A stretch of 64,000 bases of DNA, taken from the NCBI GenBank assembly GCA_030429345.1, contig JAUIFJ010000006.1, forward strand, positions 1 to 64,000. Reading direction: 5' to 3'. Position 1 is the first letter of the stretch; the number at the start of each line of letters is the position of its first letter. Position numbers and translations under genes: made by a program. Positions 7,117 through 15,294 of this stretch are shown one piece after another. The stretch comes from a bacterium. Lineage in GTDB: Bacteria > CAIWAD01. Under the pieces are notes generated by a model. It was not told where the DNA came from. It ran no database searches and worked only from the letters and a program-made list of their open reading frames with translations.

Positions 7117-8070
7117 TCAGTCCTCCGCCATGCAGTCGCAGATGGCGCGGACCAGTTCGGCGCTGTTGACGGGCAGGGGAATGCAGCGGGCCTCGCGATC
7201 GATCAGGTTCCGCCGGGTGAGAATCGGACAGGGAAACTCCGAATAGAAAAGCGTGCGCATCCGGGGGTGCAGGTGTTCGACCTGGATCGCCAGGTCGCGC
7301 CCGTTGCTGTCGGGCAGGACGGCTTCGCAGAGCAGCAGGTCCAGCTTCTCCAGCTCTTTCGCCGCCGACAGGGCCTCCTCCGGCGTGCGCACGGCGCGGG
7401 CAGTGATCCCGTGATCGCCCAGGCTGCGCGCGAGCGCGCGCAGCAGGTCGGCACGAGGTTCCACGACCAGAACCACGGGCGACTCCGCTCCCGCGGTTTC
7501 CGGCTTGTCGTACGCGGCATGCGGCGCTTTCGTGGTCTGCCGCAAGTTTTCCGCCGGCCGCAGGAGAATGGAGAAACTGCTGCCGACCCGGCCCTCGCTG
7601 GCCACACGGATTTTCCCCCGGCACTGCTTGACGATGCCGTAGACAGTCGCCAGCCCGAGGCCCGTGCCGCGTCCCATCTCCTTTGTGCTGAAGAAAGGCT
7701 CGAAGATGCGCTGTCTCACGGCATCCTTCATGCCTTCGCCGCTGTCGCTCACTTTCAGCTCCACGAAGGGGCCCGGCTCCCATTCCGTCTCGCAGCCGGC
7801 AAACTCCTCGTCGATCCGGATCAGGCGGCATTCCAGGACGATCAATCCGAAACCGCTGATGGCATCCCTGGCATTGGCGCATAGGTTGGTCAGCACCTGA
7901 TGCAGCTGGGAAGGATCCAGTTCGACTTCGGGCAGGTCTTCCCCGGGCTGCAGACGCAACTCGATGTCCTCGCCGATCAGCGACTGAAGCAGCGGTTCGT
8001 GCTCCTGCAGGCAGCGATCGAGTCGCACGCGTCCCTGGACGACCACCTGGCGACGGGCGTATCCCAGCAT
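7117..8070 (-). CDS. Histidine kinase ATPase + degenerate receiver (C-terminal half of a split hybrid kinase)
   Basis: 317 residues beginning at ATG 8070, 3 nt after the TGA that ends the upstream half; both halves lie in the same frame. It starts with MLGYARRQ, which normally continues directly from HisKA helix 2. The HATPase domain shows QLHQVLTNLCANARDAI (N box), DSGEGM (G1) and GTGLGLATVYGIVK (G2). Residues ~200-317 form a receiver-like domain whose phospho-acceptor Asp is replaced (LLLCEAVLPDSNG) and whose conserved Lys is missing (CIPLPVNS), so it is a pseudo-receiver. It could be made by reinitiation at TGA-CAA-ATG, but may equally be the distal part of a disabled gene. Confidence 0.7.
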   Translation of the reverse strand: MLGYARRQVVVQGRVRLDRCLQEHEPLLQSLIGEDIELRLQPGEDLPEVELDPSQLHQVLTNLCANARDAISGFGLIVLECRLIRIDEEFAGCETEWEPGPFVELKVSDSGEGMKDAVRQRIFEPFFSTKEMGRGTGLGLATVYGIVKQCRGKIRVASEGRVGSSFSILLRPAENLRQTTKAPHAAYDKPETAGAESPVVLVVEPRADLLRALARSLGDHGITARAVRTPEEALSAAKELEKLDLLLCEAVLPDSNGRDLAIQVEHLHPRMRTLFYSEFPCPILTRRNLIDREARCIPLPVNSAELVRAICDCMAED

Positions 8071-8073
8071 TTG

Positions 8074-8661
8074 TCATACAAGTCCGGCGCTACGCTCGGC
8101 CGCCTGCTGGATCGCCCTGAGGTCCGCCTGCATCGGGGAGTCCTCCGGGCAGTCCATCAGGGCCAGTTCGCTGTGTCCAAGGATCACGCCGATCATGTTG
8201 TTGAAGTCGTGCGCGATCCCACCGGCGAGCCGGCCGATGGCTTCCAGCTTGCGCGCCTCGAAGAGCTCCCGGTCGCGCAGGCGCAGTTCGCGCTCGGCCA
8301 GGATCTGTTCGCTGACTTCGATGCTCAGAATGAACAGGCCCTCGGGGACGGGAATGAAACGCAGGTCGAACCAGCCCGGCTCACCATCCGGGTAACTGAA
8401 TTCGTTGACCATGGAGTCGTGGACACGCTTCTCCATGCAGACACGCATGCGGCGGAAGAGCTCGGTCTGCTCGACTCCGGGCCAGGCCTCGCCGAAGCGC
8501 TTGCCGATCAGCTCGCTGTTGGGACGGCGGCTGTGTTTCTCGATGGCATCGTTGAGGTAGAGGTAGCGCCAGTCGCGATCCAGGATCTGGCAGCCCTCGA
8601 GCATCAGGTCGAGAATACTGCCGTACTCCTGGATGGCCCTGGGGAAAGCGTCTTCCGTCAT
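8074..8661 (-). CDS. PAS + HisKA dimerisation domain (N-terminal half of a split hybrid kinase)
   Basis: 195 residues. A PAS domain (~10-120, with [13 protein letters not shown] and [10 protein letters not shown]) precedes HisKA with the phospho-acceptor His in [20 protein letters not shown]. Translation stops at AAERSAGLV, where homologues usually continue with Arg-Gln. Here the codon is TGA (8074-8076), one C-to-T change from CGA. The next codons (CAA ATG) continue the same frame into the ATPase half. There are no transmembrane segments, so it is a soluble sensor. It may be a recent nonsense mutation, a sequencing error, or a true two-subunit kinase. Confidence 0.75.
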   Translation of the reverse strand: MTEDAFPRAIQEYGSILDLMLEGCQILDRDWRYLYLNDAIEKHSRRPNSELIGKRFGEAWPGVEQTELFRRMRVCMEKRVHDSMVNEFSYPDGEPGWFDLRFIPVPEGLFILSIEVSEQILAERELRLRDRELFEARKLEAIGRLAGGIAHDFNNMIGVILGHSELALMDCPEDSPMQADLRAIQQAAERSAGLV

Positions 8662-8939
8662 CTGTGCCGTTCCTTTCCGGAGAGCCGGGCCCGCCGGGAC
8701 GGAACAGGGCCTCCATGGGGGCCAGTATAGCAGAAGGGGCCAGTTCTGCGAGACGGAATTCCGCCTGTGCGAACGGAAACGCCGCCATCAGCAAAGCTGA
8801 ACAATGTTCCGAAATCGGACCCCGGGAGAAAGGGCAAGAGCCGAATGGCTCAGGAAGGCCTGGAATCGCTTCGCGCGACGAGCAGCATGCTCAGCAGCAG
8901 GCTTTCCTCGCTCCAGCGGGCGGGGTCACTCACCGCGGA

Positions 8940-9956
8940 TCACTCCCTCCCCTCGTCCTTGTCCGCATGCCGGTCGAAGACGCGGTACAGCCAGGCCAGC
9001 AGCGGCAGGACCAGGGCCAGCACGACCAGCAGTCCCGTGTTCATCCAGAACAAGGTCACGGCAGGCGCGGAGGCGTTCTGTGGCGTGAGACGGCTGCCGT
9101 CGCTGTAGCTCATCAGGACCGGGGCGCGGACGGCAAACCAGCCTCCCAGGATCGCCAGCACCTGCAGGGCGGCGCAGGCGCGCGCTCCCCAGCGCCAGCG
9201 GCGGTCCAGGCTCAGGACCACTCCCGGGATCGCCAGCAGGGCCAGGCCGTGCGCCACCCACTGCAAGGGCCTGCGCATCACGGCGGGATCCACCAGGCCC
9301 TGCAGGGCTCCGAGCACAAGCACCGCGCCCCCTGCCAGGAAGGTCGCCAGGAAGAAGAGCATGATCCGTGTGCGAAGGATCGCCCTCTGCTCCCTCGACT
9401 CCAGTTCCCCGTGGAAGAAAACGGCGCTCAGGTAGCCGAAGAGCAGGGCCGTGAAACACCCGCCCAGCAGGCCGAGAGGGCTTGCCCAGGGTTCCACGTA
9501 GAGTTCCCCGAAACTTCCCGCCGTACCGGTGGCCGGAAAATCGCCCAGCAGGGCCACCGCGATCATGCCGTAGCACATGGGCGTCAGGAAGGAGCTCAGG
9601 CGGAAGAGCAGGCTGTAGACGGCGGCGCGACGCTCCGGCTGCGGGTCGTAGGCGCGAAAGGTGAAGAAGGCGCCCCGCAGGATGATTCCACAGAGGGCGA
9701 GACACAACGGCACGAAGAGCTGCACGCTGAGCGCGGCGTAGAAGCGCGGAAAGCCCATGAAGAGGATCACGACCACGGCGACCAGCCAGACGTGGTTCGC
9801 CTCCCAGACCGGGGCCAGGGTCTTCTGCAGCTTGCGCTGCAGTTCCGGATGACCGCGCAGGCTGGCCTCGAGCAGCCCGCCGCCGAAATCGGCGCCCCCG
9901 AAGAGCACATAGAGCGACAGGGCGGCCAGCAGGAGGGCCAGGCTGAGTTCAAGCAT
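8940..9956 (-). CDS. cydB: Cytochrome bd oxidase subunit II
   Basis: 338 residues from ATG 9956, overlapping the end of cydA by 8 nt. The N-terminus LYVLFGGADFGGGLLE is the CydB signature, and WEANHVWLVAVVVILFMGFP matches its conserved quinol-oxidase helix. About eight to nine hydrophobic segments follow. With CydA it forms the inner-membrane terminal oxidase that reduces O2 with quinol. A start further upstream inside cydA is in frame but not needed. No convincing CydX-like micro-subunit follows. Confidence 0.93.
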   Translation of the reverse strand: MLELSLALLLAALSLYVLFGGADFGGGLLEASLRGHPELQRKLQKTLAPVWEANHVWLVAVVVILFMGFPRFYAALSVQLFVPLCLALCGIILRGAFFTFRAYDPQPERRAAVYSLLFRLSSFLTPMCYGMIAVALLGDFPATGTAGSFGELYVEPWASPLGLLGGCFTALLFGYLSAVFFHGELESREQRAILRTRIMLFFLATFLAGGAVLVLGALQGLVDPAVMRRPLQWVAHGLALLAIPGVVLSLDRRWRWGARACAALQVLAILGGWFAVRAPVLMSYSDGSRLTPQNASAPAVTLFWMNTGLLVVLALVLPLLAWLYRVFDRHADKDEGRE

Positions 9957-11250
9957 CGCGGGCCTCCCGGCGGAACCAGAGCGCCAGCAGGCCGAAACTG
10001 AGCAGACCCAGAATCGTATACAGTACCACCACGCCGGCCAGGGTCCATCCCATACCCGGAACCGGCGTGACCGCGTCGGCCGTGCGCAGCACACGGTAGA
10101 TGATCCAGGGCTGGCGTCCGACCTCGGTGACGACCCAGCCCGCTTCCAGGGCCAGGAATCCGGCAGGCGTCAGCAGCACCAGCAGGCGCAGGATCCAGCG
10201 GCGCGACAGCAGCTCCACTCTGCGCCAGCGGGCGAGTCCGTAGGCCAGCGAGAGGGCGGCCAGCATGGTGCCGATCCCCACCATCAGCTGGAAGGCCAGG
10301 TGTGTGACAAGCACCGGAGGCCGCTCGTCCGGGGGGAAGTCGTTCAGTCCCTTCACCTCGGCCTCCAGGTCGCCGAAGGCCAGGAAACTCAAGCCCCCGG
10401 GAATCGCGATGCCTCCGACGACCCGGCTTTCCTCTTCCAGCGGCCAGCCCCCGAGCCAGAGCGGCGCGCGGGTCTCCGTATGGAAATGGGCCTCGAAGGC
10501 CGCCAGCTTCTCCGGCTGGCGCTGTGCGACGGACTTGGCGCTCAGGTCGCCCACCAGGGGCTGCAGCAGCGAGCTGACAGCCAGCAGGGGCAGCAGGAAG
10601 GACAGGGCGCGGCGGTGGAAGGCCGGGGCTGTCTCACGCAGCAGGCCCCAGGCGTGCAGGCCCGCGGCGGCCAGCGTGGTCGCCTGAAAGGCTGCCAGCA
10701 GCATGTGCAGCGCCTGCAGCGGCCAGGCCCGGTTGAACATCGCCGCCCAGGGATCGATGTTGAAGGCCTGGCCCTCGATCCAGTCGAAGCCGGCCGGGGA
10801 GTTCATCCAGCCGTTGGCGGCGATCACGAGAATGCCGGAGGCCAGGCCGCAGAGCCCGACCATGGCGGCGCAGAACAGGTGCACACGGGGACTGAGCGCC
10901 TTCCATCCATAGAGAAACAGCCCCAGGAAGATCGCCTCCAGGAAGAAGGCCGCGCCCTCCAGGCTGAAGGGCATGCCGATGATCGGCCCGGCGTGCTCCA
11001 TGAAGCCGGGCCAGAGCAGGCCCAGCTGGAAGGAAAGCGCCGTGCCGCTGACCGCGCCGGTGGCGAAGAGGATCGCCGAGCCCTTCATCCAGGCCCGCGT
11101 GAGACGCAGGTCGAGCGGGTCGCCGTGTTTCAGGTAGCGGCGGTAGGCCTGGAACATCAGGAAGGGCATCACCATCGAGATCGAGGCGAAGACGATGTGG
11201 AAGCCCAGCGAGAAGGCCATCTGCAGCCGGGCCAGGAGAAGGTGTGTCAC
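9949..11250 (-). CDS. cydA: Cytochrome bd oxidase subunit I (short Q-loop type)
   Basis: 433 residues, translated from GTG 11250, which overlaps the previous stop as GTGA. Haem ligands are recognisable: His18 in LGFHIVFA, the His in QALHMLLAAFQ and the Met in FQLMVGIGT. GRQPWIIYRVLRT is the conserved quinol-site motif. At 433 residues it lacks the long Q-loop insertion of the E. coli enzyme and resembles the short, cyanide-insensitive-oxidase-like subclass. It sits in an operon with a DUF3224 protein, a small membrane protein and a metal-receptor-like protein. Confidence 0.93.
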   Translation of the reverse strand: MTHLLLARLQMAFSLGFHIVFASISMVMPFLMFQAYRRYLKHGDPLDLRLTRAWMKGSAILFATGAVSGTALSFQLGLLWPGFMEHAGPIIGMPFSLEGAAFFLEAIFLGLFLYGWKALSPRVHLFCAAMVGLCGLASGILVIAANGWMNSPAGFDWIEGQAFNIDPWAAMFNRAWPLQALHMLLAAFQATTLAAAGLHAWGLLRETAPAFHRRALSFLLPLLAVSSLLQPLVGDLSAKSVAQRQPEKLAAFEAHFHTETRAPLWLGGWPLEEESRVVGGIAIPGGLSFLAFGDLEAEVKGLNDFPPDERPPVLVTHLAFQLMVGIGTMLAALSLAYGLARWRRVELLSRRWILRLLVLLTPAGFLALEAGWVVTEVGRQPWIIYRVLRTADAVTPVPGMGWTLAGVVVLYTILGLLSFGLLALWFRREARDA

Positions 11251-11645
11251 GCCGTGGAATCCTGAAGCTCGTAGTCGAAGTCGTAGAAATGGCGGCCGTC
11301 CTCGATGCGGATCTGCATCACGCCGGAAAGGCCTGCCAGCGCGCCGCTGCCGGAACCGGGCGTCACCTCGAGCAGCAGTCGCTGCCCCGCGGGCCCCAGG
11401 GTGCCGAAATGCTGGAGCACGAAGCTTCCCTCGCGCCCTTCCAGGCTGCCCTGGACCTGCTCCAGGGCCACGTAGCCGGCTTCATTGTCGCGCCGCGCGC
11501 TGAGCATCTCGCCGCGGCTGGTGCCGTTCAGCGGTCCGTGGAAGGTCTTGCGGATCCGCAGACGTCCCAGGGCGACTCCCCCTTCGCCCTCCAGCTCCCA
11601 CTCGGCGGGACTCAGCTCGACCTCGAAACTCCCGGTGATGCGCAT
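11247..11645 (-). CDS. DUF3224 family protein
   Basis: 132 residues from ATG 11645 (Shine-Dalgarno CAGGAGAG). The block GEMLSARRDNEAGYVALEQV, then GREGSFVLQHFGT and GSGSGALAGLSGVMQI, is diagnostic of DUF3224, a small beta-barrel family of unknown function related to allene-oxide-cyclase-like folds. No signal peptide is present. Its stop overlaps the cydA start by 4 nt, so its translation is coupled to that of the oxidase; a functional link is inference. Confidence 0.85.
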   Translation of the reverse strand: MRITGSFEVELSPAEWELEGEGGVALGRLRIRKTFHGPLNGTSRGEMLSARRDNEAGYVALEQVQGSLEGREGSFVLQHFGTLGPAGQRLLLEVTPGSGSGALAGLSGVMQIRIEDGRHFYDFDYELQDSTA

Positions 11646-11688
11646 GTGTGCTCTCCTGTGGCGGTTGATGCGATGGCGTTTCCGTGGA

Positions 11689-11892
11689 TCACCGATCCGG
11701 AGTCCAGCGCGCCGCATCGACGATCGACCAGAGGTGGATCAGCCAGCCCAGCAGGAAGATCCACAGAATCGAGGCGAAGACGAAGTGCAGGCCGGCCATC
11801 AGCAGGCGGCCCTGCAGGAGCTGTCCCAGCCCCGGTATGAAGAAACTGGCCAGGGCCGCAAGCACGTTGCCGCCGGATCCTTGTCCGCTCAT
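11689..11892 (-). CDS. Small two-helix membrane protein
   Basis: 67 residues from ATG 11892 (AAAGGAGATTCCGA before it). A Gly-rich start leads into LAALASFFIPGLGQLLQGR, then a hydrophobic stretch and HLWSIVDAARW. The FxPGLGQxxxG motif resembles the DUF5683/TM2-like family, whose members lie in the inner membrane with two close helices. No function is known. The start codon overlaps the stop of the upstream gene (ATGA). Confidence 0.7.
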   Translation of the reverse strand: MSGQGSGGNVLAALASFFIPGLGQLLQGRLLMAGLHFVFASILWIFLLGWLIHLWSIVDAARWTPDR

Positions 11893-12728
11893 TCGGAATC
11901 TCCTTTTGCTGTGTGATCCATCTTCTCGAGCTTGCCTGCCAGCTCGCAAAAAGTCTCCTCCGCCGCCGCCATGCGGCTGCCGTACCAGCTGAAGACCTGG
12001 CCGTCTACAGGCAACAGGCGTGTCGTCGGCAGCTCCGGACGCAGCTCGTCGAGGTGTTTCGGCTTGAAGGGGAATGGCTCGGAGGACAGCAGCACCAGCT
12101 CCGCCTCGCGCAGCTCGGCCAGGCTCACTTCCGGGTAGCGCGCGCGATCCGCGAAGAGGTTGCGCAGGCCGGCGGCCTCGAGCATGGAATGGATGAAGGT
12201 GTCGCCGCCGGAGGCCATCCAGGGTTTGCGCCAGATCAGGTAGGCCGTGCGCAGGGGCGGGCAGGGCGGCGGTCCGGCAAGGTCACGCCGGATCCCTTCG
12301 GCGAGGTCCTCGCCGGCCTGTGATACGCCGCACAAGCGGCCCACGCTGCGGATCATCTCCAGCGCCCCGGCAACGGTCGCCACGTCGCAGACCCAGACCG
12401 GCAGCTGCCGCGAGAGGGCCTGCACCTGTTCCCGCGTGTTCTCTTCCTTGTGCGCCAGCACCAGGTCGGGCTGCAGGGCCAGGATCTGCTCCAGCTTCAG
12501 GTCCTTGGTTCCGCCGATCCGCGGCAGGGCATCGACCTGCCCTTCGGGCCGCACGCAGAAGCGCGTCCGGCCCACGACCCGTTCCCCCAGGCCCAGGTCG
12601 AAGAGCAGTTCCGTAATGGAAGGAACCAGGGACAGCAGTCGCCGGGGCTTGGCAGGAAGGCGCAGCGAGCGCCCGAGGGGATCGCGAACCTCTTTCCATT
12701 GGGTTGCCTGGGACTGCGGCGAATGCAT
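11889..12728 (-). CDS. Helical-backbone metal-receptor (BtuF/TroA-like) protein
   Basis: About 279 residues from ATG 12728. RRLLSLVPSITELLFDLGLG is the BtuF-type N-terminal motif, IGGTKDLKLEQILALQPDLV follows, and EAAGLRNLFADRARYPEVSL belongs to the second lobe. Relatives bind cobalamin, haem or iron-siderophore for ABC importers. No signal peptide or lipobox is visible at this start or at the further upstream in-frame starts, which is odd for a periplasmic receptor. It heads the operon ending in cydAB, so a haem or corrinoid role is possible but unproven. No permease or ATPase gene is nearby. Confidence 0.75.
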   Translation of the reverse strand: MHSPQSQATQWKEVRDPLGRSLRLPAKPRRLLSLVPSITELLFDLGLGERVVGRTRFCVRPEGQVDALPRIGGTKDLKLEQILALQPDLVLAHKEENTREQVQALSRQLPVWVCDVATVAGALEMIRSVGRLCGVSQAGEDLAEGIRRDLAGPPPCPPLRTAYLIWRKPWMASGGDTFIHSMLEAAGLRNLFADRARYPEVSLAELREAELVLLSSEPFPFKPKHLDELRPELPTTRLLPVDGQVFSWYGSRMAAAEETFCELAGKLEKMDHTAKGDSE

Positions 12729-12875
12729 CGGCCGGCCTGGTTTCACGCGGTGGCAGGATCCCCCAAGGGTAGCAATTCGGAACAAGGTGTGGGAAAGCGG
12801 TCGCTGTGGGGGAAGGGGGAAATGGGAGGCGCATTGCCTGACTCACGGAAAGTCCCGACTTGGCGACGCCCCCCG

Positions 12876-13117
12876 ATTCAGTCGCCCCTGCGCAGGCAGG
12901 GGCCCATCTTGAAGCCGCTTCCAGAGGCCAGGCCCGGTGACCCTCTCAAAATCCCACCACGGCAACGCCTCCCCTCCGATTCAGTCGCCCCCGCGAAGGC
13001 GGGGGCCTATCTTGAAGCCGCTTCCAGAGGCCAGGCCCGGTGACCCTCTCAAAACTCCACCACGTCAACGCCCCCCCGAGTCAGTCGCCCCCGCGAAGGC
13101 GGGGGCCTATCTTGAGA
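12876..13117 (+). repeat. Array of palindromic repeats upstream of the GIY-YIG gene (3 cores, period ~100 bp)
   Basis: Cores start at 12876, 12979 and 13079. Each reads ATTCAGTCG (AGTCAGTCG in the third), then a GC palindrome such as CCCCCGCGAAGGCGGGGG, then CC(T/C)ATCTTGA. The first two are followed by ~60 bp of nearly identical sequence (GCCGCTTCCAGAGGCC and onward), giving direct repeats of 103 and 100 bp. These occupy most of the 12729-13267 gap, in which no gene is supported. The layout resembles REP-type extragenic palindromes. Confidence 0.85.
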
Positions 13118-13267
13118 GTCACTACAAGGATCAGGATCTGTAGGCAACACACAGGCAACAACTCTGCCATGAATCAACTCGAATCAATCACAGAGAATCA
13201 TGCATCCACGGGCATGCGGTTTGCGCTCATGCTACAGACGCCACCCCTTTTCCAGGAGAACGAAGCC

Positions 13268-13597
13268 ATGGAAGTGTTAACCACAAACCTGAAGCGGAAT
13301 CCTTGTGTATACATACTGACGAACAAGCCATGGGGAACACTCTATGCCGGGGTTACTGCATTCCCCGTGCGTAGAATCTGGGAGCACAAGTCCGGGCTTG
13401 GAAGCGACTTTGTATGGCAGCATCGGTTGGGTGTACTCGCCTGGATCGAATGGAATCAAACGATGGACGAGGCGATTCGAAGGGAGAAGCGACTCAAGAA
13501 GTGGAGGCGTAGCTGGAAGATCCGGCTGATCATGGTAGACAATCCGAAATGGGTAGACATGTATGACAGCCTGCTGAAGTCGCTGTCAGGGATCTAG
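13268..13597 (+). CDS. Small GIY-YIG nuclease domain protein (UPF0213/COG2827-like)
   Basis: 109 residues from ATG 13268, which has AGGAG 9 nt upstream; the frame is open further 5' but without a ribosome site. The single-domain GIY-YIG pattern is VYILTNKPWGTLYAGVT (VYI 14-16, YAG 26-28), PVRRIWEHKSG (Arg35/36, His40) and EAIRREKRLKKWRRSWK (Glu73 as candidate catalytic Glu), then NPKWVDMYD. This is the stand-alone family of short nucleases found in many bacteria. The gene is AT-richer than neighbours and stands between two arrays of related palindromes facing in opposite directions. Cleavage or mobilisation of those palindromes is a testable inference. Confidence 0.85.
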   Translation: MEVLTTNLKRNPCVYILTNKPWGTLYAGVTAFPVRRIWEHKSGLGSDFVWQHRLGVLAWIEWNQTMDEAIRREKRLKKWRRSWKIRLIMVDNPKWVDMYDSLLKSLSGI

Positions 13598-13624
13598 CAC
13601 TGCACGGTGAATTTCGACCGATGT

Positions 13625-13795
13625 GAAGATGGGTCCCCGCCTGCGCGGGGACGACTGAATTGGTGGGGCGTGGGTGTCCGGGCGGTGGGTCGGAGTCCCT
13701 GCCTGCGCGGGGACGACTGAATTTGGTGGGGCGTGGGTGTCCGGGCGGTGGGTCGGGGTCCCCGCCTGCGTTGGGACGACTGAATTTGGTGAGAC
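13625..13795 (-). repeat. Array of palindromic repeats downstream of the GIY-YIG gene, inverted (3 cores, period 62-63 bp)
   Basis: Three cores, each ending in ACGACTGAAT at 13651-13660, 13713-13722 and 13776-13785, carry the same motif as the upstream array in reverse orientation. The first reads AAGATGGG, then TCCCCGCCTGCGCGGGGA, then CGACTGAAT. Spacers (GGTGGGGCGTGGGTGTCC and onward) are conserved within the array but differ from those upstream. With a hairpin at 13899-13920 they fill the 13598-13945 gap. The third core has a mismatched palindrome arm (GCGTTGGG). Confidence 0.85.
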
Positions 13796-13898
13796 GCGGA
13801 TGTCCAACCCAGCAGAGAGTAGCCCTCATGCCGGTACCATGGACCCTGTTCGCCTGGTGTGCACGATTCCAGGGGCGCGAGGCGCACACACATCCCTT

Positions 13899-13920
13899 GC
13901 TGAGGGCGCAAGCCCTCAGC
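13899..13920. other. Perfect 9-bp hairpin with GCAA loop
   Basis: GCTGAGGGC and GCCCTCAGC flank the tetraloop GCAA just downstream of the minus-strand cystathionine-type enzyme gene (stop at 13946). No T-tract follows, so it may be a transcript-end stabiliser rather than an intrinsic terminator. Confidence 0.45.
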
Positions 13921-13945
13921 CCGAGACAAACCAGGATCGTCCCCC

Positions 13946-15193
13946 CTACCTCACCGTATGCAAGGCCTGGCGCAGGTCCTCGATGATGTCGTCGACGTGT
14001 TCGATGCCGACCGAGAGGCGGATCATGCTTCCCGAGATGGCGGCGTGTTGCATGTCCTCCGGGGACATGTCGCTGTGCGTCATGGTCGCAGGGTGCTGGA
14101 TCAGGGTTTCCGTGCCGCCCAGGCTGACGGCCAGCTTGCAGTGCTTGACGCTGTCGAGCACACGGAAGGCCTCCGCCTCCCCGCCGCGGATGTCGAAGCT
14201 GATCAGGCTGCCGGTGCCGCTGCACTGGTTGCGCCAGATGCGGTCCTGCTCGTCGTCCAGCTCGCCGGGATAGTAGACCTTCTCGACGCAGTCCTGCTCC
14301 TTGAGCATCTCGACGATCGCCCGGGCGTTGGCCTGCTGCTGGCGCATGCGGATGCCGACGGTCTCCAGGCTGCGCATCAGCAGCCAGCCGGTGAAGGGCG
14401 AGGCCATGTTGCCGAAGATGGTGCGCATCTCGCTGATCGGCGCCAGCAGCTCCTGCGGACCGAGCACGGCGCCGGCCACCAGGTCGCTGTGTCCGCCGAT
14501 GAACTTGGTCGCGCTGTAGACGGTGATGTCGGCACCGAGCTTCAGCGGCTGCTGGAAGACGGGCCCCATGAAGGTATTGTCCACCACCAGGCGGATCGGC
14601 CGCTCCTCCGTGCCGTGGCGCCGGCAGAGATCGAGGCAGCGCTTCAGGTCGGTCATCTGGTTGCTGGGATTGGCCGGTGTCTCGATGTAGACCATGCGCA
14701 CGCCGTGATCCGGCTGCTGCAGGCGCTGCTCGAGCTCGTCGACGAAGGTGCTGCCGGCGGGAATCCAGTGGCAGCGCATGCCCCAGCGAGGCATGATCTT
14801 GCTCAGGAAATAATGTGTGCCGCCGTAGACCGGCGTGGTGGCCACCACTTCCTCGCCCGGTGAGACATGGGCCAGGATCGTCGAACTGATCGCCGCCATG
14901 CCGCTGGAAAAGACCAGCGAGGTCTCCGCGTTCTCCCAGACCGCCAGGCGGTTCTCGAGGATCTCCAGGTCCGGGTTGTTGAGCCGGCTGTAGATCAGCC
15001 CCGGCACCTCGCCCGGTTCCTTCTCCTTCATGCCGTAGGCCAGCTCGAAGAAGTGTTTCCCCGCCTCCGCGTTGCGGAAGGCGAAGGTGCTGGTCAGGAA
15101 GACCGGCGGCTTGACCGCGCCCTCGGAAAGGAAGGGATCATAGCCGTAGCCCATCATCAGGGTCTCGGGATGCAGACAGCCTTTGTGCTTCAT
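13946..15193 (-). CDS. Cys/Met-metabolism PLP enzyme (cystathionine gamma-synthase/lyase type)
   Basis: 415 residues. The family markers are YSRLNNPDLEILENRLA, SSGMAAISSTILAHVSPGEE (cofactor phosphate loop), VDNTFMGPVFQQPL (cofactor Asp) and VYSATKFIGGHSDLVAG with the Schiff-base Lys. This fold-type I family includes cystathionine gamma-synthase, beta/gamma-lyases and methionine gamma-lyase, which cannot be separated here by eye. The 415 residues include a longer than usual FELAYGMKEKEPGE insertion near the substrate entrance, as in methionine-gamma-lyase-like members. It belongs to sulfur-amino-acid metabolism with metK, ahcY and the SAM hydrolase elsewhere in the window. Confidence 0.88.
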   Translation of the reverse strand: MKHKGCLHPETLMMGYGYDPFLSEGAVKPPVFLTSTFAFRNAEAGKHFFELAYGMKEKEPGEVPGLIYSRLNNPDLEILENRLAVWENAETSLVFSSGMAAISSTILAHVSPGEEVVATTPVYGGTHYFLSKIMPRWGMRCHWIPAGSTFVDELEQRLQQPDHGVRMVYIETPANPSNQMTDLKRCLDLCRRHGTEERPIRLVVDNTFMGPVFQQPLKLGADITVYSATKFIGGHSDLVAGAVLGPQELLAPISEMRTIFGNMASPFTGWLLMRSLETVGIRMRQQQANARAIVEMLKEQDCVEKVYYPGELDDEQDRIWRNQCSGTGSLISFDIRGGEAEAFRVLDSVKHCKLAVSLGGTETLIQHPATMTHSDMSPEDMQHAAISGSMIRLSVGIEHVDDIIEDLRQALHTVR

Positions 15194-15294
15194 CGTTCTC
15201 TACCTGCCTTGTTTGCCGGCGAAGAGTGCTTCCGCCGGGGAGTATTGTATCTCGACGCGAGTCGAAATCGAATTCGATCGATACGGTACGGAAG

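Noticed and set aside
8850-8933. 28-codon minus-strand frame after cydB (GTG 8933), possible CydX-like subunit
   Set aside because: Only about nine consecutive hydrophobic residues and no similarity to CydX or CydS; too short a membrane helix.
12729-12840. Possible cobalamin riboswitch upstream of the BtuF-like gene
   Set aside because: Some CAGG/CCTGCC-like words occur, but not the conserved B12-box layout.
12450-13043. Long plus-strand frame opposite the BtuF-like gene
   Set aside because: Antisense shadow with Arg/Pro-rich composition, running into the repeat array.
13600-13800. Downstream palindrome array as a CRISPR
   Set aside because: Spacers are nearly identical to each other and repeats are palindromic; no cas genes are present.
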